From an uncultured Methylococcaceae bacterium (GTDB lineage Bacteria; Pseudomonadota; Gammaproteobacteria; Methylococcales; Methylomonadaceae): DNA of 64,000 nucleotides. The notes beneath the pieces are model-generated. The model saw only the letters and a list, made by a program, of their open reading frames with translations. It did no database searches and was not told where the DNA came from. Numbering within the stretch: the first letter of the stretch is position 1; each line of letters starts with the position of its first letter. A program made the position numbers and the translations under genes. Below are positions 27,951 through 37,505 of this stretch, piece by piece. The stretch is from positions 37,521 through 101,520 of the forward strand of contig CAJAVP010000123.1 in the NCBI GenBank assembly GCA_903945375.1, given 5' to 3'.

Positions 27951-28781
27951 ATGGATTCTTTCAAAAACATTCGCGGACTTATTATCGACATGGATGGGGT
28001 ACTCTGGCATGGCGATCAGGCGATGCCAGGGCTTGAAATTTTTTTTCAAACCTTACGTGATTTGCAAATTCGTTTCATATTGGCGACCAACAACGCCAGC
28101 CTGACCACTGCGCAATATGTTGCCAAGCTCGCTAGAATGGGGGTTACGGTAAGTAAGGACGAAATTTTAACTTCCGGTATTGCAACTGCTATTTATTTAA
28201 CGAATCATGAAGACCCTGCAACCACTCGAGTTTATGTATTGGGCGAGGATGGGGCTAAACAGCCTTTGCTAGATCGAGGTTTCACATTGACCGATTTGTA
28301 TCAATTGAACACACCTAGCACACCCAATCAGGGGGCTAATATTGTTGTATGCGGGAAAGATCAAACCTTAACCTGGGACAAGCTAGCAACAGCGACGCTA
28401 AACATCCGTGCCGGCGCAAAATTTATTGGCACAAATGCAGATACAACGTTGCCGACTGAGTATGGTATTACGCATGGTAATGGTGCGATTTTGGCTGCTA
28501 TCCAGGTAGCAACGGGTGTTGAACCCATCATTATTGGTAAACCTGAGCCCATTATCTACCAGCAGGCGATGGCGTTATTGAACACTGATCCGAGTGAAAC
28601 TGTTGCGATTGGTGATCGTTTGGAAACGGATATTTTAGGTGCTGTGCGTACGGGCATTCGTAGTTTGATGGTCTTAACAGGGGTATCAAGCCAAAGTGAC
28701 TTAGACCTATCAGATTATCAGCCCACTTGGGTTATGCCGGATATTCAAGCAATTACGCAGGCTTTGCTAAATGAACAATAA
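27951..28781 (+). CDS. HAD-IIA family sugar-phosphate phosphatase (NagD-like)
   Basis: HAD hydrolase of 276 residues. Motif I is IIDMDGVLWHG (nucleophile D in D-M-D-G-V), motif II is LATNNAS, the class IIA cap lies at about residues 80-170, and motifs III/IV are GKPEPIIY and AIGDRLETDILGA. Family members dephosphorylate nucleotides, 4-nitrophenyl phosphate or small sugar phosphates, including phosphoglycolate. Divergent from hps; a link to RuMP metabolism is possible but not shown. Confidence 0.85.
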   Translation: MDSFKNIRGLIIDMDGVLWHGDQAMPGLEIFFQTLRDLQIRFILATNNASLTTAQYVAKLARMGVTVSKDEILTSGIATAIYLTNHEDPATTRVYVLGEDGAKQPLLDRGFTLTDLYQLNTPSTPNQGANIVVCGKDQTLTWDKLATATLNIRAGAKFIGTNADTTLPTEYGITHGNGAILAAIQVATGVEPIIIGKPEPIIYQQAMALLNTDPSETVAIGDRLETDILGAVRTGIRSLMVLTGVSSQSDLDLSDYQPTWVMPDIQAITQALLNEQ

Positions 28782-29186
28782 ATTAAGCAGACGGCTATTG
28801 CATTAGGCATGTTCGCTGTGTCGAAGAGAATGAAGCCCAACCGGTGTGAACCGTGGCGGGCTATCATCGACCATTCTATCGACATCGGCATCAAAAAAAC
28901 TTTGGTGGTGTTGCGAGTGTCGGTCGCCGCTCTGTCTCTCACTGCCATTAAGTTAAGAGTTAATATATTTAAGACAATATGTTGCGGGCTTTAAAATCCC
29001 CCTCAGTCCCCCTTTTTCAAAGGGGAAAGAGTGTTTTCATACCATGTCAGAAAAAAAGCCAATAACTCCCCCTTTGAAAAAAGGGGGCTCATTGGGTTAT
29101 TTTAACTAATTTCTAAGGTGTTGCCTGTGCTTAATGAAGTTACCCCAGTGACCTAGATTCCCGCAAGCCATGCCGGAAAACGAGGT
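28782..29186. other. Gene-free stretch with degenerate repeats
   Basis: About 400 bases between the HAD gene and the convergent CPBP protease gene. It contains the G/C-tract inverted repeat listed separately. The frame at 28809-28994 (61 codons) looks like non-coding sequence with no ribosome-binding site. No RNA gene is recognised. Confidence 0.5.
29007..29087. repeat. Inverted repeat of TCCCCCTTT...AAAGGGG type
   Basis: TCCCCCTTTTTCAAAGGGG (29007-29025) is matched in inverse orientation at 29067-29087 (TCCCCCTTT, six A, GGGGG). Each arm is also palindromic in itself. This pattern is common as an intergenic repeat in bacterial genomes and could fold as one 80-base structure. Confidence 0.6.
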
Positions 29187-30077
29187 TCAGGACTTGTGTA
29201 GATACTTATGCCTAATCAAGACAACATATCCCAAACTAAAAACTAGCAGCCAGCCGCTCACCATTGGGCCGATAACGCCATCGTAAGAACTGACTAAATA
29301 AGCGTAATCTGCATGGAAGTCTGTATTAAAAAACGTTTTATTGAGCTTGATTTGCCAAACCCAAGCCGTATGGCAACCTATACATAAACCTAAGCTCGTT
29401 TTGATTTGGGTGCGAATTAAGCCTAGAAAAAGACCTACCATAAATAAAGCGATAAAGGCGGAAAAAATATCAGGATTTAATATATTGGCAAAGGCTTCGC
29501 CCATTAACTGAAAGCCGCTAAGAAAATGAATGTCTTGGAAAGAAATTACGGTTTTAGATTTAATAAAATGTAAAGCAGCGTAATAGCTCGCACTGATGAT
29601 AAGCGCCGCAGTCAGTGGCAGTTTTCTGACTAAAGCCAGTAATAAAATACCACGAAACAATGGCTCTTCAATTAAAGAAATTAATAAGGCCAATAATAAG
29701 GCAATACTGGTTTTTTCAAATAACCAGAGCAATGTCCAAGGTTGCGTTGTATCTATAACATTGATACGTAACTGATATAAAATAATAAATACGGGTAATA
29801 AACTGATTATACCCAGCGCAAATCCTTGTAATAATTGTTTAAAGAATAGCGCTTTTTCGGCAAAGCCCAAAGTTTCACGGTTGAGCTTAAAATAAGTCAT
29901 TGCTGGAAAAATACTCAACACTAAAAAAACTTGTGTGGTTTTATTAATGATTTTTTCAAATGACAGATCAGGCGCAAACTGAATAATGACAAAACCGATG
30001 ATAACAGCTATACAAGAAAAAAAAATTAAAATCAGTAATGGGATTATCGCGTAAGCAATCGAACGTACGATTGTCAT
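29187..30077 (-). CDS. CPBP-family intramembrane metalloprotease
   Basis: Integral membrane protein of 296 residues with about eight hydrophobic segments. The CPBP/Abi motif 1 E-E-P-L-F-R-G is at about residue 142, motif 2 has F/Y-x-x-x-H in SYYAALHF, and motif 3 is likely GLCIGCHTAW. Bacterial members are related to the Rce1 CaaX protease, and some act in bacteriocin immunity; a substrate cannot be inferred. It lies 5 bases downstream of a response-regulator gene, so the two are likely co-transcribed. Confidence 0.82.
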   Translation of the reverse strand: MTIVRSIAYAIIPLLILIFFSCIAVIIGFVIIQFAPDLSFEKIINKTTQVFLVLSIFPAMTYFKLNRETLGFAEKALFFKQLLQGFALGIISLLPVFIILYQLRINVIDTTQPWTLLWLFEKTSIALLLALLISLIEEPLFRGILLLALVRKLPLTAALIISASYYAALHFIKSKTVISFQDIHFLSGFQLMGEAFANILNPDIFSAFIALFMVGLFLGLIRTQIKTSLGLCIGCHTAWVWQIKLNKTFFNTDFHADYAYLVSSYDGVIGPMVSGWLLVFSLGYVVLIRHKYLHKS

Positions 30078-30082
30078 AAAAA

Positions 30083-30760
30083 CTAATCAGTGTTAGCAGA
30101 AATTCTATAGCCACGACCCCGTAAAGTTTCAATCGGTTTGCGACTGCCGTCTGGATCAAGTTTTTTTCTCAAACGACCAATGAATACCTCAATGACATTA
30201 CTGTCGCGATCAAAATCTTCGTCATAAATATGTGCAGTTAAAACGGCTTTTGATATTAATTCACCTTTACGGAGCATTAGATATTCTAATACTTTATATT
30301 CATAAGCCGTTAATTCAAGCTTTTCACCTGAAACCCACACTTCCTGTGCCATTGTATTGAGTTCGATATTATCATGGCTTAATAAGGGTTGGGCTTGACC
30401 TGCTGAGCGACGAATTAACGCATTGATTCGTGCTAATAATTCCTCATATTGAAATGGCTTGACGAGATAATCATCCGCACCCGCTTCTAATCCTTCTACT
30501 TTTTCTTGCCATCGGCTACGTGCAGTTAAAATGAGAACTGGTACGGAAACTTTATTTTTCCGCAATCGTTTAATTAATTCTATACCTGAAAAATCCGGTA
30601 AGCCAATATCAATAATCACCGCGTCAAGTGGATATTCACAAGCCATATAAAGACCATTATTGCCATTATGTGCCGTATCAACTGCAAATCCCTTATTGGC
30701 AAAATAATGTCTAATTTGTTCGCAGAGCGTTATTTCATCTTCAACAACGAGAATACGCAT
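30083..30760 (-). CDS. OmpR-family response regulator without adjacent kinase
   Basis: Two-domain transcription factor of 225 residues. The receiver domain has the acidic pocket VVEDE, the phospho-acceptor Asp in AVIIDIGLPDFSG, and KPF at the end. Residues about 128-225 are a winged-helix DNA-binding domain (ELTAYEYKVLEYLM, then RGRGYRIS). It is PhoP/QseB-like. No histidine kinase is next to it: upstream is a membrane protein and downstream a CPBP protease, so it is an orphan here. Confidence 0.92.
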   Translation of the reverse strand: MRILVVEDEITLCEQIRHYFANKGFAVDTAHNGNNGLYMACEYPLDAVIIDIGLPDFSGIELIKRLRKNKVSVPVLILTARSRWQEKVEGLEAGADDYLVKPFQYEELLARINALIRRSAGQAQPLLSHDNIELNTMAQEVWVSGEKLELTAYEYKVLEYLMLRKGELISKAVLTAHIYDEDFDRDSNVIEVFIGRLRKKLDPDGSRKPIETLRGRGYRISANTD

Positions 30761-30820
30761 TTGATTGATCCATGATTAAATTAAAATTCTTAGCAGCATA
30801 AATTATTGGTAATGGTCTTA

Positions 30821-31531
30821 TTACTCTAAACTTTTATACGGCATATAAATAAGTACAGAAACAAGAGCATATAACACCGGCGTTAATAAGGGAGTCAAGG
30901 TGCTGCAAAGTAAGGCTTGGAAGATAATAAACGCAAGTAACTGGTAAATAGCTTTTTGATTTCGACTCGTCGCATAGTCGTTTTTTTCTTTAGCATGACT
31001 AAACGTTTCATTTCTAAATAACATGAGCGGGTGCGTAAACCAGCCTACAAAACTACTGAGCATAAGTACGCTAAAAATGAGCGCAACATCGGCATAACTA
31101 TACAGCCAAACCGCTAAGTCTCGCGTGCGGGCATGAAGAAGTTTTGAGTCGGTATATTCCCAGTGAAAAAAGAATTGGGCAATTTTATAGACTTCGCCGG
31201 ACATCAAACTCGCGGTGACTAAAAAAACAAACCAGCACAGCAAAATAATCAAAGCCGCAATAAGTGCTAGCGGCAAGCTTTTATTGATAACCCAGTTAAG
31301 ACTAGGTTTAGTTTCGGCTGATTGTTGAAGGTCGGTATATTTTGCTAGGCCAACACCTACAAATAGACTTGCCACAGCGACAAAAATACCCAAGGCTTGA
31401 GAGATATGTCCAATCAACAATAATGCGGCGACGATAACACTATAACTAACCCAAAGCCTAGGATGCTGCCCTAATAAACGCAGTGATTGTTGTAACCAGT
31501 CACTAAATTTTGGTTTTGGGTTACGTTTCAC
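30821..31531 (-). CDS. Hypothetical polytopic membrane protein
   Basis: A 236-residue inner-membrane protein with about five hydrophobic stretches (residues about 28-45, 48-65, 88-112, 145-165 and 195-228) and a basic N-terminus. I do not recognise the family. It overlaps the trpS stop by ATGA, so it is translationally coupled to tryptophanyl-tRNA synthetase; the coupling says nothing clear about function. Confidence 0.7.
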   Translation of the reverse strand: MKRNPKPKFSDWLQQSLRLLGQHPRLWVSYSVIVAALLLIGHISQALGIFVAVASLFVGVGLAKYTDLQQSAETKPSLNWVINKSLPLALIAALIILLCWFVFLVTASLMSGEVYKIAQFFFHWEYTDSKLLHARTRDLAVWLYSYADVALIFSVLMLSSFVGWFTHPLMLFRNETFSHAKEKNDYATSRNQKAIYQLLAFIIFQALLCSTLTPLLTPVLYALVSVLIYMPYKSLE

Positions 31532-32541
31532 ACACTGATCCTAGAAATACCAACCGCATTACGCAAGGTTTTGATAAAAGGCACGCTGACTTCACGCGCT
31601 TTGACGGCACCTTCTTGTAATTGTTCTTCAATATGCTCAGGGGCTTCTAATAAGGCTTGGTAACGCTCTCGTGCTGGCGTTATGTGGTCGTTGATGTGTT
31701 CAAACAGCATTTGTTTTATATCCCCCCAACCCATGCCTTCCGCGTAGCGTTTGCGTAATTCACCCACTTCGTGGGGCGAGGCAAAGGCTTGATAAATACT
31801 GAAAAGCGTACAATTTTCAGAATCTTTGGGCTCGCCGGGTAACAAGGAATTGGTTTTTATTTTATTGATAAGTTTCCGTAGCTTCTTTTCGGGTTCAAAA
31901 AGTGGAATCGTGTTGTTATAACTTTTGCTCATTTTGCGCCCGTCTAGTCCTAATAGCGTCGCGCCATGTTCCTCAATTTGTGCCTCTGGCAATACAAAAT
32001 GTTCACCATAAATATGATTAAATCGGGCGGCAATATCTCTTGCCATTTCAATATGCTGAATTTGGTCTTTGCCGACGGGAACTTTATTGGCGTTAAACAG
32101 TAAAATATCAGCGGCCATGAGTATGGGATAGCTAAACAAACCCATCGTAACCCCTTTGTCGGGGTCGTTTTCACCGCCTTGTTCATTATCAGCGACGGCG
32201 GCTTTATACGCATGGGCACGGTTCATTAAACCTTTTGAAGCAACACACGTCAGCATCCAAGTTAATTCTAAAATTTCTGGAACATCGGATTGTCGATAAA
32301 AAACGGCATTCGAGGTATCTAATCCTAACGCTAACCAAGTCGCGGCGATTTCCAGACTGGATTGTTTGACTCGCGCGGGCTCTTGGCATTTTATCAAGGC
32401 GTGATAATCGGCAAGAAAATAAAAAGGCGTGACATGGGCATCTTTGCTGGCCTCGATAGCGGGGCGAATGGCCCCCACATAATTGCCTAAGTGAGGTGTA
32501 CCGGTGGTTGTGATACCAGTTAAAACAATTGCTTTGTTCAT
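31528..32541 (-). CDS. trpS: Tryptophanyl-tRNA synthetase
   Basis: Class I aminoacyl-tRNA synthetase of 337 residues. The HIGH-like motif is T-P-H-L-G-N-Y and the second signature is GRKMSKSYNN. Length and motifs are normal for bacterial TrpRS. ATG at 32541. The next gene begins within its stop codon. Confidence 0.96.
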   Translation of the reverse strand: MNKAIVLTGITTTGTPHLGNYVGAIRPAIEASKDAHVTPFYFLADYHALIKCQEPARVKQSSLEIAATWLALGLDTSNAVFYRQSDVPEILELTWMLTCVASKGLMNRAHAYKAAVADNEQGGENDPDKGVTMGLFSYPILMAADILLFNANKVPVGKDQIQHIEMARDIAARFNHIYGEHFVLPEAQIEEHGATLLGLDGRKMSKSYNNTIPLFEPEKKLRKLINKIKTNSLLPGEPKDSENCTLFSIYQAFASPHEVGELRKRYAEGMGWGDIKQMLFEHINDHITPARERYQALLEAPEHIEEQLQEGAVKAREVSVPFIKTLRNAVGISRISV

Positions 32542-32781
32542 TGAATAGGTAGTTTCCGTTTGCTAGGGTGTTGAAAGGGTCGACATATTACCTAGTTTTT
32601 GCACCGCTAACGAGTAAAAAGTGACATCAAGGTAACGCTAAACACTATGTCGTAAGTCATTTATTGGCTACATGCCAAATCCGCAAAACACAGTATCCAG
32701 ATCACAAAAATATACCCGAATTTTTTAATCAGGCAATTAAAGTAGGAGGGCATAGGTTTATTAACGTTATAGATATTTTTG

Positions 32782-32801
32782 GGAGCGGTTTTAGCCGCTC
32801 C
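32782..32801. other. Hairpin downstream of the DUF523 gene
   Basis: GGAGCGG-TTTTAG-CCGCTCC forms a perfect 7-bp stem 30 bases after the stop of the minus-strand gene that follows. No T-run continues it on the minus strand, so it is a weak terminator candidate. The rest of the 290-base gap to trpS shows nothing recognisable. Confidence 0.35.
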
Positions 32802-32830
32802 ACGTTTGTTAAAATTTTTTGCACGACTAC

Positions 32831-33766
32831 TTATAGTTGATTAATCAACCGAAGTTCTTGCGGATAAGGCGACATATAGTATGAGTTTTCAATGTACGCA
32901 TCTGGTGCTTTGCGAAAATGATGTTTTAGCAAGGTAATAGGCACAATCAAGGGGACTTCACCTTGACGATAACGTTCGATAATTTCACATAATTCCGCTT
33001 TATTATCTGCATTGAGTTCTTTTTTCAAATACCCTTGGATGTGCTGCAACACATTGACATGGTTGGGGCGATCAACTACGGTTTTTAACACGGTCATTAC
33101 TTGTGCAATGTATTGTTCGGCGACATGGGTGAGATTGTCTTTGGTGACACCAGCTAATAATTGCCCCATAGCTCGGTAATCCCCATGACTCATAATAATC
33201 AGTTTATGACAGGCGTGGAAATGGGTGAGTGAACGCGGTGTCAAACCCTCGGCTAATAGGGCTTTCCAACGGGCAAAGACGTAGACGCGCTGAATAAAGT
33301 TTTCGCGCAACCCGGGGTCACCCAAACGACCTTCTTCTTCAACAGGAAGCAGTGGATAATGGGTCATCAGTGCTTGGGCAAAAATACCTACGCCTTCACG
33401 TCGTGGCTGGGCGTAGGCATACACTTTGACGCGCTCCATACCACAACTGGGTGAGTCTTTTTTTAAAATATAACCGCATAAATCGGCTTGTGCGGTTTTT
33501 TGTTGCTCGGCACTTTCACGCAAGCGCTCTGTGACATCCATTGACGGGTCTTTTATCCCGACACACCGAACTTCCTGATTAATTTTGACTAAATGAATGG
33601 TGGGTCTTGGGATTCCTAGACCTATGGCGACTTCAGGACAAAATGGGTGAAATTCAAAATACTCACTGAGTGTTCCGACAATGTAGGCATCGCGTTTATG
33701 TCCGCCGTCAAAACGGACATTTTCACCTAACAAACAACTGCTGATACCAATAGGAATTTTTTTCAT
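32831..33766 (-). CDS. DUF523-DUF1722 fusion protein (TudS/YbgA-like)
   Basis: A 311-residue two-domain protein. Residues 1-150 are DUF523 with conserved cysteines in GISSCLLGENVRFDGGHKR and DSPSCGMERV; stand-alone DUF523 members include TudS, a [4Fe-4S] thiouracil desulfurase. Residues about 175-300 are DUF1722 (YbgA-like; SHGDYRAMGQLL). Such fusions are common in gammaproteobacteria, often beside photolyase or light-response genes; here the neighbours are slyX and ccm genes. The activity of the fusion is not established. Confidence 0.85.
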   Translation of the reverse strand: MKKIPIGISSCLLGENVRFDGGHKRDAYIVGTLSEYFEFHPFCPEVAIGLGIPRPTIHLVKINQEVRCVGIKDPSMDVTERLRESAEQQKTAQADLCGYILKKDSPSCGMERVKVYAYAQPRREGVGIFAQALMTHYPLLPVEEEGRLGDPGLRENFIQRVYVFARWKALLAEGLTPRSLTHFHACHKLIIMSHGDYRAMGQLLAGVTKDNLTHVAEQYIAQVMTVLKTVVDRPNHVNVLQHIQGYLKKELNADNKAELCEIIERYRQGEVPLIVPITLLKHHFRKAPDAYIENSYYMSPYPQELRLINQL

Positions 33767-33781
33767 AAGAGATGATTAGAA

Positions 33782-33997
33782 TTAATAATGAGGTGGTATT
33801 TCATAGTGATTAGCACCTAAGTCATCGGAACTACCTGTGCTAGCAACGCTTTTAATTCGCTCATTTAGTAATTGGCAGGTCAAATGCAAGCGGTCAATTT
33901 GCCGTTGTTGAGCGCTAACGGCGTTATTTAATGCTTGCAGTAAATCGTCTTGATAAGCGACTTTTATTTCCAACTCAATGATTCTGTCAGTATTCAT
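33782..33997 (-). CDS. slyX: SlyX-family coiled-coil protein
   Basis: A 71-residue protein: residues 5-50 form a heptad-rich coiled coil (IELEIKVAYQDDLLQALN) and the end is the conserved PPHY. SlyX has no established biochemical role. The ATG touches the ccmI stop codon (shared base), so it is co-transcribed with ccmGHI. Confidence 0.88.
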   Translation of the reverse strand: MNTDRIIELEIKVAYQDDLLQALNNAVSAQQRQIDRLHLTCQLLNERIKSVASTGSSDDLGANHYEIPPHY

Positions 33998-35235
33998 TAT
34001 TTAACCTGGCTATCAATTTCGATTTGTTTGGGATTGTTATCGGTTACGCTGACATTATCAATCATGCCAATGAAATCACCCGGTTGAGAGATGGCATTGC
34101 CGGTTTTAGAGACACGTGCTAATAACTTCACCTTGGCAAAATTGGAGAGTTTCATGGTCGGCATCATGGCGAGTGCATCGGTTAACTGGATTGTGATCGG
34201 CAAATCAGCAACCTGTTTTCGAACGACAGCTAAAGGCATTTGCGGTCCGGTGAGTGCTTGAGCATAAATAAATACGGTGTCCGTGGGAGCAACCGATTTT
34301 TGTACATCTGGTGCTAAACGCACCTGTATGCTTATAGCAAGGTCGTTATGACTCGGTGGGCTGACTTCGTTTGCAGGGCTCGCAGGTAGCGGGCTGGGTA
34401 ACTGACTTTCTAATTTAGTCAGCAATTGTTGCGCCTCTTGTAAGGCGGGCGAGTTGGGTGGTAATAACGTAATCAGTTTGCGCCATAATTTAACGCCCGC
34501 AGCCGCATCACCTGCTTGCGCTTTTGCCATGCCACCTAACCATAAGCCGGTGATATTCTCTGGATCTAGTTCTAAAGCCTTAAAAATCAATTCGGTGGGT
34601 TTGCCTGCTAATTGTTCACCATTACTATAAGCCAGTGCGTCCGCATAAAGCAGTAAGATGTCGGCTCGATCTCCTATCAGTTGATAGGCATGAGCAAAGG
34701 CATCGACAGCTTTGAGGTATTGTTGTAGATATTGATAGGACTTGCCGAGCATCAGCCAGCCTTCCGCATTATCAGGTTCAGTCTGCATCCGTTCAGCCAA
34801 TTTATTAACCATTTTATTAACATCTTCAATCGAAGGTTCGGCGGCAGATGTCGCTAACATTTCCGGTGTGGGTGCAATCGCCTGATAATTACCTAATCCA
34901 GCATATAGGCCAATTGCCAACAAAGGAATAAACACCGCTAATACAAAAACAATCCAACGCGCTTGACCGGTAGCAAGCTGATCTTGTGCGGGAATATCTA
35001 AATCATCACTTAAGGCCAGTTCCAGTTCGGCGCGTTGCGCCTCATAGTGCGCGGGATCTAACGCTCCGATGTGTAATTGCTCGTTTAATTCTGCCAGACG
35101 GTTTTTAGCAATGGCGATATTACGCGCGTCCATGTCTGAAGGCGTCAATTGCTGTAGCTTCCAGAGCGGGGGCATAATAAACGCCAACACGATTAAAATC
35201 ATTAGGCTGGCAAGCAGCCAAAAAAGCATAGTCAA
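33997..35235 (-). CDS. ccmI: Cytochrome c maturation protein CcmI (TPR)
   Basis: Holds apocytochrome c for haem attachment by the CcmFH complex at the periplasmic face of the inner membrane. Of 412 residues, the N-terminal part has two membrane helices (residues 4-25 and about 92-115) around a cytoplasmic loop, then TPR repeats (GWLMLGKSYQYLQQYLKAVDAF and following), then a C-terminal domain from about residue 290. It overlaps ccmH by ATGA. Confidence 0.9.
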   Translation of the reverse strand: MTMLFWLLASLMILIVLAFIMPPLWKLQQLTPSDMDARNIAIAKNRLAELNEQLHIGALDPAHYEAQRAELELALSDDLDIPAQDQLATGQARWIVFVLAVFIPLLAIGLYAGLGNYQAIAPTPEMLATSAAEPSIEDVNKMVNKLAERMQTEPDNAEGWLMLGKSYQYLQQYLKAVDAFAHAYQLIGDRADILLLYADALAYSNGEQLAGKPTELIFKALELDPENITGLWLGGMAKAQAGDAAAGVKLWRKLITLLPPNSPALQEAQQLLTKLESQLPSPLPASPANEVSPPSHNDLAISIQVRLAPDVQKSVAPTDTVFIYAQALTGPQMPLAVVRKQVADLPITIQLTDALAMMPTMKLSNFAKVKLLARVSKTGNAISQPGDFIGMIDNVSVTDNNPKQIEIDSQVK

Positions 35236-35693
35236 GAAACATCCCCTTCATCGAGTAAACTGCGAATTTTTGCCAGCTTCTCAGATTTTATTTCATCGTC
35301 GCTTGCGGTATTTTTTTTGCGTTTGGTAAACCGATACAGCCCGATTAGACCTAATCCTAAAAACAATAATGGACCGAGCCATAATAAACCAGTTTTTGCT
35401 TTAAAGGGTGGATTGTACAACACAAAATCGCCATAACGGTCGGTCATAAATTGTACAATTTCGGCATAAGATTTACCTTGTTGCAGCATTTCATAAACTT
35501 GTCTACGCAAATCGGCGGCTAATTCGGCGTTTGAATCGGCAATCGTTTGATTTTGGCAGACTAAGCAACGTAATTGCGAAGTTAAGCTCTCATACGCTTC
35601 TTGTTGCTGAGGGTTGTTAAACGTGTGCGTATCAATGGCATGAGCGCTCAGTAGCACACTCAGCCATAAAAAAATCAGTAGCCAAAGTTTCAT
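35232..35693 (-). CDS. ccmH: Cytochrome c maturation thioredoxin-like protein CcmH/CcmL
   Basis: A 153-residue periplasmic protein with a signal peptide (residues 1-19), the reactive LRCLVCQNQ motif that reduces apocytochrome c cysteines, and a C-terminal membrane helix (about residues 103-122). This is the short CcmH form that pairs with a separate CcmI, as here. Overlaps of 4 bases with both neighbours. Confidence 0.94.
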   Translation of the reverse strand: MKLWLLIFLWLSVLLSAHAIDTHTFNNPQQQEAYESLTSQLRCLVCQNQTIADSNAELAADLRRQVYEMLQQGKSYAEIVQFMTDRYGDFVLYNPPFKAKTGLLWLGPLLFLGLGLIGLYRFTKRKKNTASDDEIKSEKLAKIRSLLDEGDVS

Positions 35694-36223
35694 TCCGATT
35701 CCATTTGTAATTGATTGATGAGCGGCAGTAAGGTCTGTTCAATAGCACTCAGGGTCACAGGGCCGGTCAGTTTGTGACGTATCATGCCTTTTTTATCAAT
35801 GACGAAAGTTTCGGGTACGCCATAAACGCCCCAGTCAAGACCGATACGTCCATCTTGATCCATGATGCTGATGGTATACGGATTACCTAACTGCTTGAGC
35901 CAACTGAGTGCAGCAAGCGGCTCATCTTTGTAATTTAAGCCAATCAGCGTTACACGCTTTTGCTGGGCGAGTTGGTTTAACACAGGATGCTCTTCTCGAC
36001 ACGAAACACACCAAGATGCCCAGACATTAAACAACCAAACCTGACCTTTTAAGTCGCTGGGCGATAGTTTCTCGTCGGGGCTTTGTAGCTTCGGAGCAGA
36101 AAATATAGGGGCAGATTTGTTGACTAAAGGCGAGGGAATATCATGTGGATTAAGGTTCAAGCCGATAGCGAGAAATATCGCCATAACGATGAATAACAGT
36201 AAGGGTAGTAAATATTTAAGCAT
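35690..36223 (-). CDS. ccmG: Thiol:disulfide interchange protein CcmG/DsbE
   Basis: Membrane-anchored periplasmic thioredoxin of 177 residues. A single N-terminal helix (residues 4-22), then a thioredoxin fold with WASWCVSCREEHPVL (CxxC) and the cis-Pro region GVYGVPETFVID. It delivers reductant for haem attachment to c-type cytochromes. It is the first gene of the ccmGHI-slyX run; ccmA-F are not in the window, so the operon is either split or truncated at this point. Confidence 0.93.
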   Translation of the reverse strand: MLKYLLPLLLFIVMAIFLAIGLNLNPHDIPSPLVNKSAPIFSAPKLQSPDEKLSPSDLKGQVWLFNVWASWCVSCREEHPVLNQLAQQKRVTLIGLNYKDEPLAALSWLKQLGNPYTISIMDQDGRIGLDWGVYGVPETFVIDKKGMIRHKLTGPVTLSAIEQTLLPLINQLQMESE

Positions 36224-36483
36224 TTTGGAATTCCGGTTAGTGAGCAGGTAATCGTTTCGATGGCACGCTGCTAACTAAACTTTTTTTAAAGAAGATGGCT
36301 GTACAGACTGATTTTTGCCGTGGGCAGTTTAGTGATAATGCCCGTAAACAGGGGATAGCATAGCCTAGGCAGAAATTGAAGTCACGTTTGTATTTGCAGC
36401 GATTCTCATTATGGCAATCACAGTAAGCGGTAAGGCGCAATCCGTAGAGCGCAATAGACGATAATCGTATACACCTAACATCC

Positions 36484-36777
36484 GGCGTATTACGCTATCA
36501 CTAATACGCCCTACGCGACTGAAGCCAATTGCGACGATAGCGGGGCATCATTAATCACCGATTATTTTGAATAGTTTTAAAGCGTAGACCGGATAAGCGA
36601 TAGTGTCATCCGGCAAATGACCCAAAGGTGCTTAGGCGATATCGCTTATGCGCTCTACGTTTCTATGCGAGGTACGCGGTGACCCCATTGATTCCAGAAG
36701 GCGTAGGGCGGATTCGCCGCTAGGCAATCCGCCACAATAAGGCAACCCTATGGCGGTTTGCTGCGCGAAACCGCCAT
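36484..36777. repeat. Cluster of four REP-like palindromes
   Basis: Four perfect inverted repeats in under 300 bases: GGCGTATT/AATACGCC (36484-36510), CCGGAT/ATCCGG (36589-36613), GGCGGATT/AATCCGCC (36707-36733) and ATGGCGGTTT/AAACCGCCAT (36750-36777). Three share a GGCG-T-rich arm. The layout resembles REP/BIME arrays. No RAYT transposase gene is nearby. Confidence 0.65.
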
Positions 36778-37110
36778 ACAGATTTAAAACACAGTGATTG
36801 CCTGTTTTTAGCATCGACAATATTGCTGAATTTTCAATTGCTGTTGATGACGCTCTAAGCCGGAGTAAAACAGCTTTAGCTGTTTTATATCATAGCCACA
36901 CATGGGCAAGTTACGTCCAAAATAGTACGCCAATTAACGCGCTAAAAGAACTTGTCGATGGTGTTTAAATATGCACACCTATCAGGGGAAACATTTGAAT
37001 GCTGATGTAAGAAACTCATCCAATTCTTTGGATTGAGTCAGTGCGGGCTCAATAAAATCAAAACATTTTCGCCATTGAGGGACTGATACGCGCCAAGAAA
37101 GTCAACAGGG

Positions 37111-37505
37111 ATGACCCTGAAAATATGGCGTTTACGTGAAGGAAACAATGAAGTTAGAGACATTAAAAAACGTATGCAGCATAAAGATTATATTTACAAA
37201 CAAAAATCATTAGAGCTTTTGCAAAAAGATTACACGCTAGCCGAGGCTGACAGGACTTTAGAGACTCCGACCATACTGAAGATTTAGCGCGTATCGCTTA
37301 CATTGAAAATGAGCTAGTCATCCTTGCTTATGTCGAGTTTGTAAAATTTAACCTGCCCGACATGAGCTTATTAAAAGATACCTGCCTTGAGTCATGGTCA
37401 ATCGAGACCACTGACAGCTTTCCACCATTCAAATGTGACTTTGGGCAACCGTTTGGTTATCCCAGCGCGAAAGAACTTTGTTGTGAACATTTGTTAAAAA
37501 AATGA
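37111..37505 (+). pseudogene. Frameshifted coding remnant of unknown family
   Basis: One open frame runs from ATG 37111 to TAG 37287 (58 codons, charged and helical: REGNNEVRDIKKRMQHKDYI). A second frame, open from 37251 to TGA 37505, continues in the same style (ARIAYIENELVILAYVEF, ending CCEHLLKK). Joining them in the overlap 37251-37287 by a one-base shift gives one protein of about 130 residues. Neither half is recognised. The composition looks coding, so I read it as a gene broken by a single indel or a sequencing error. Confidence 0.45.

Noticed and set aside
36237..36820. Minus-strand frames of 62-67 codons
   Set aside because: They lie over REP-like palindromes, lack ribosome-binding sites and have an implausible composition.
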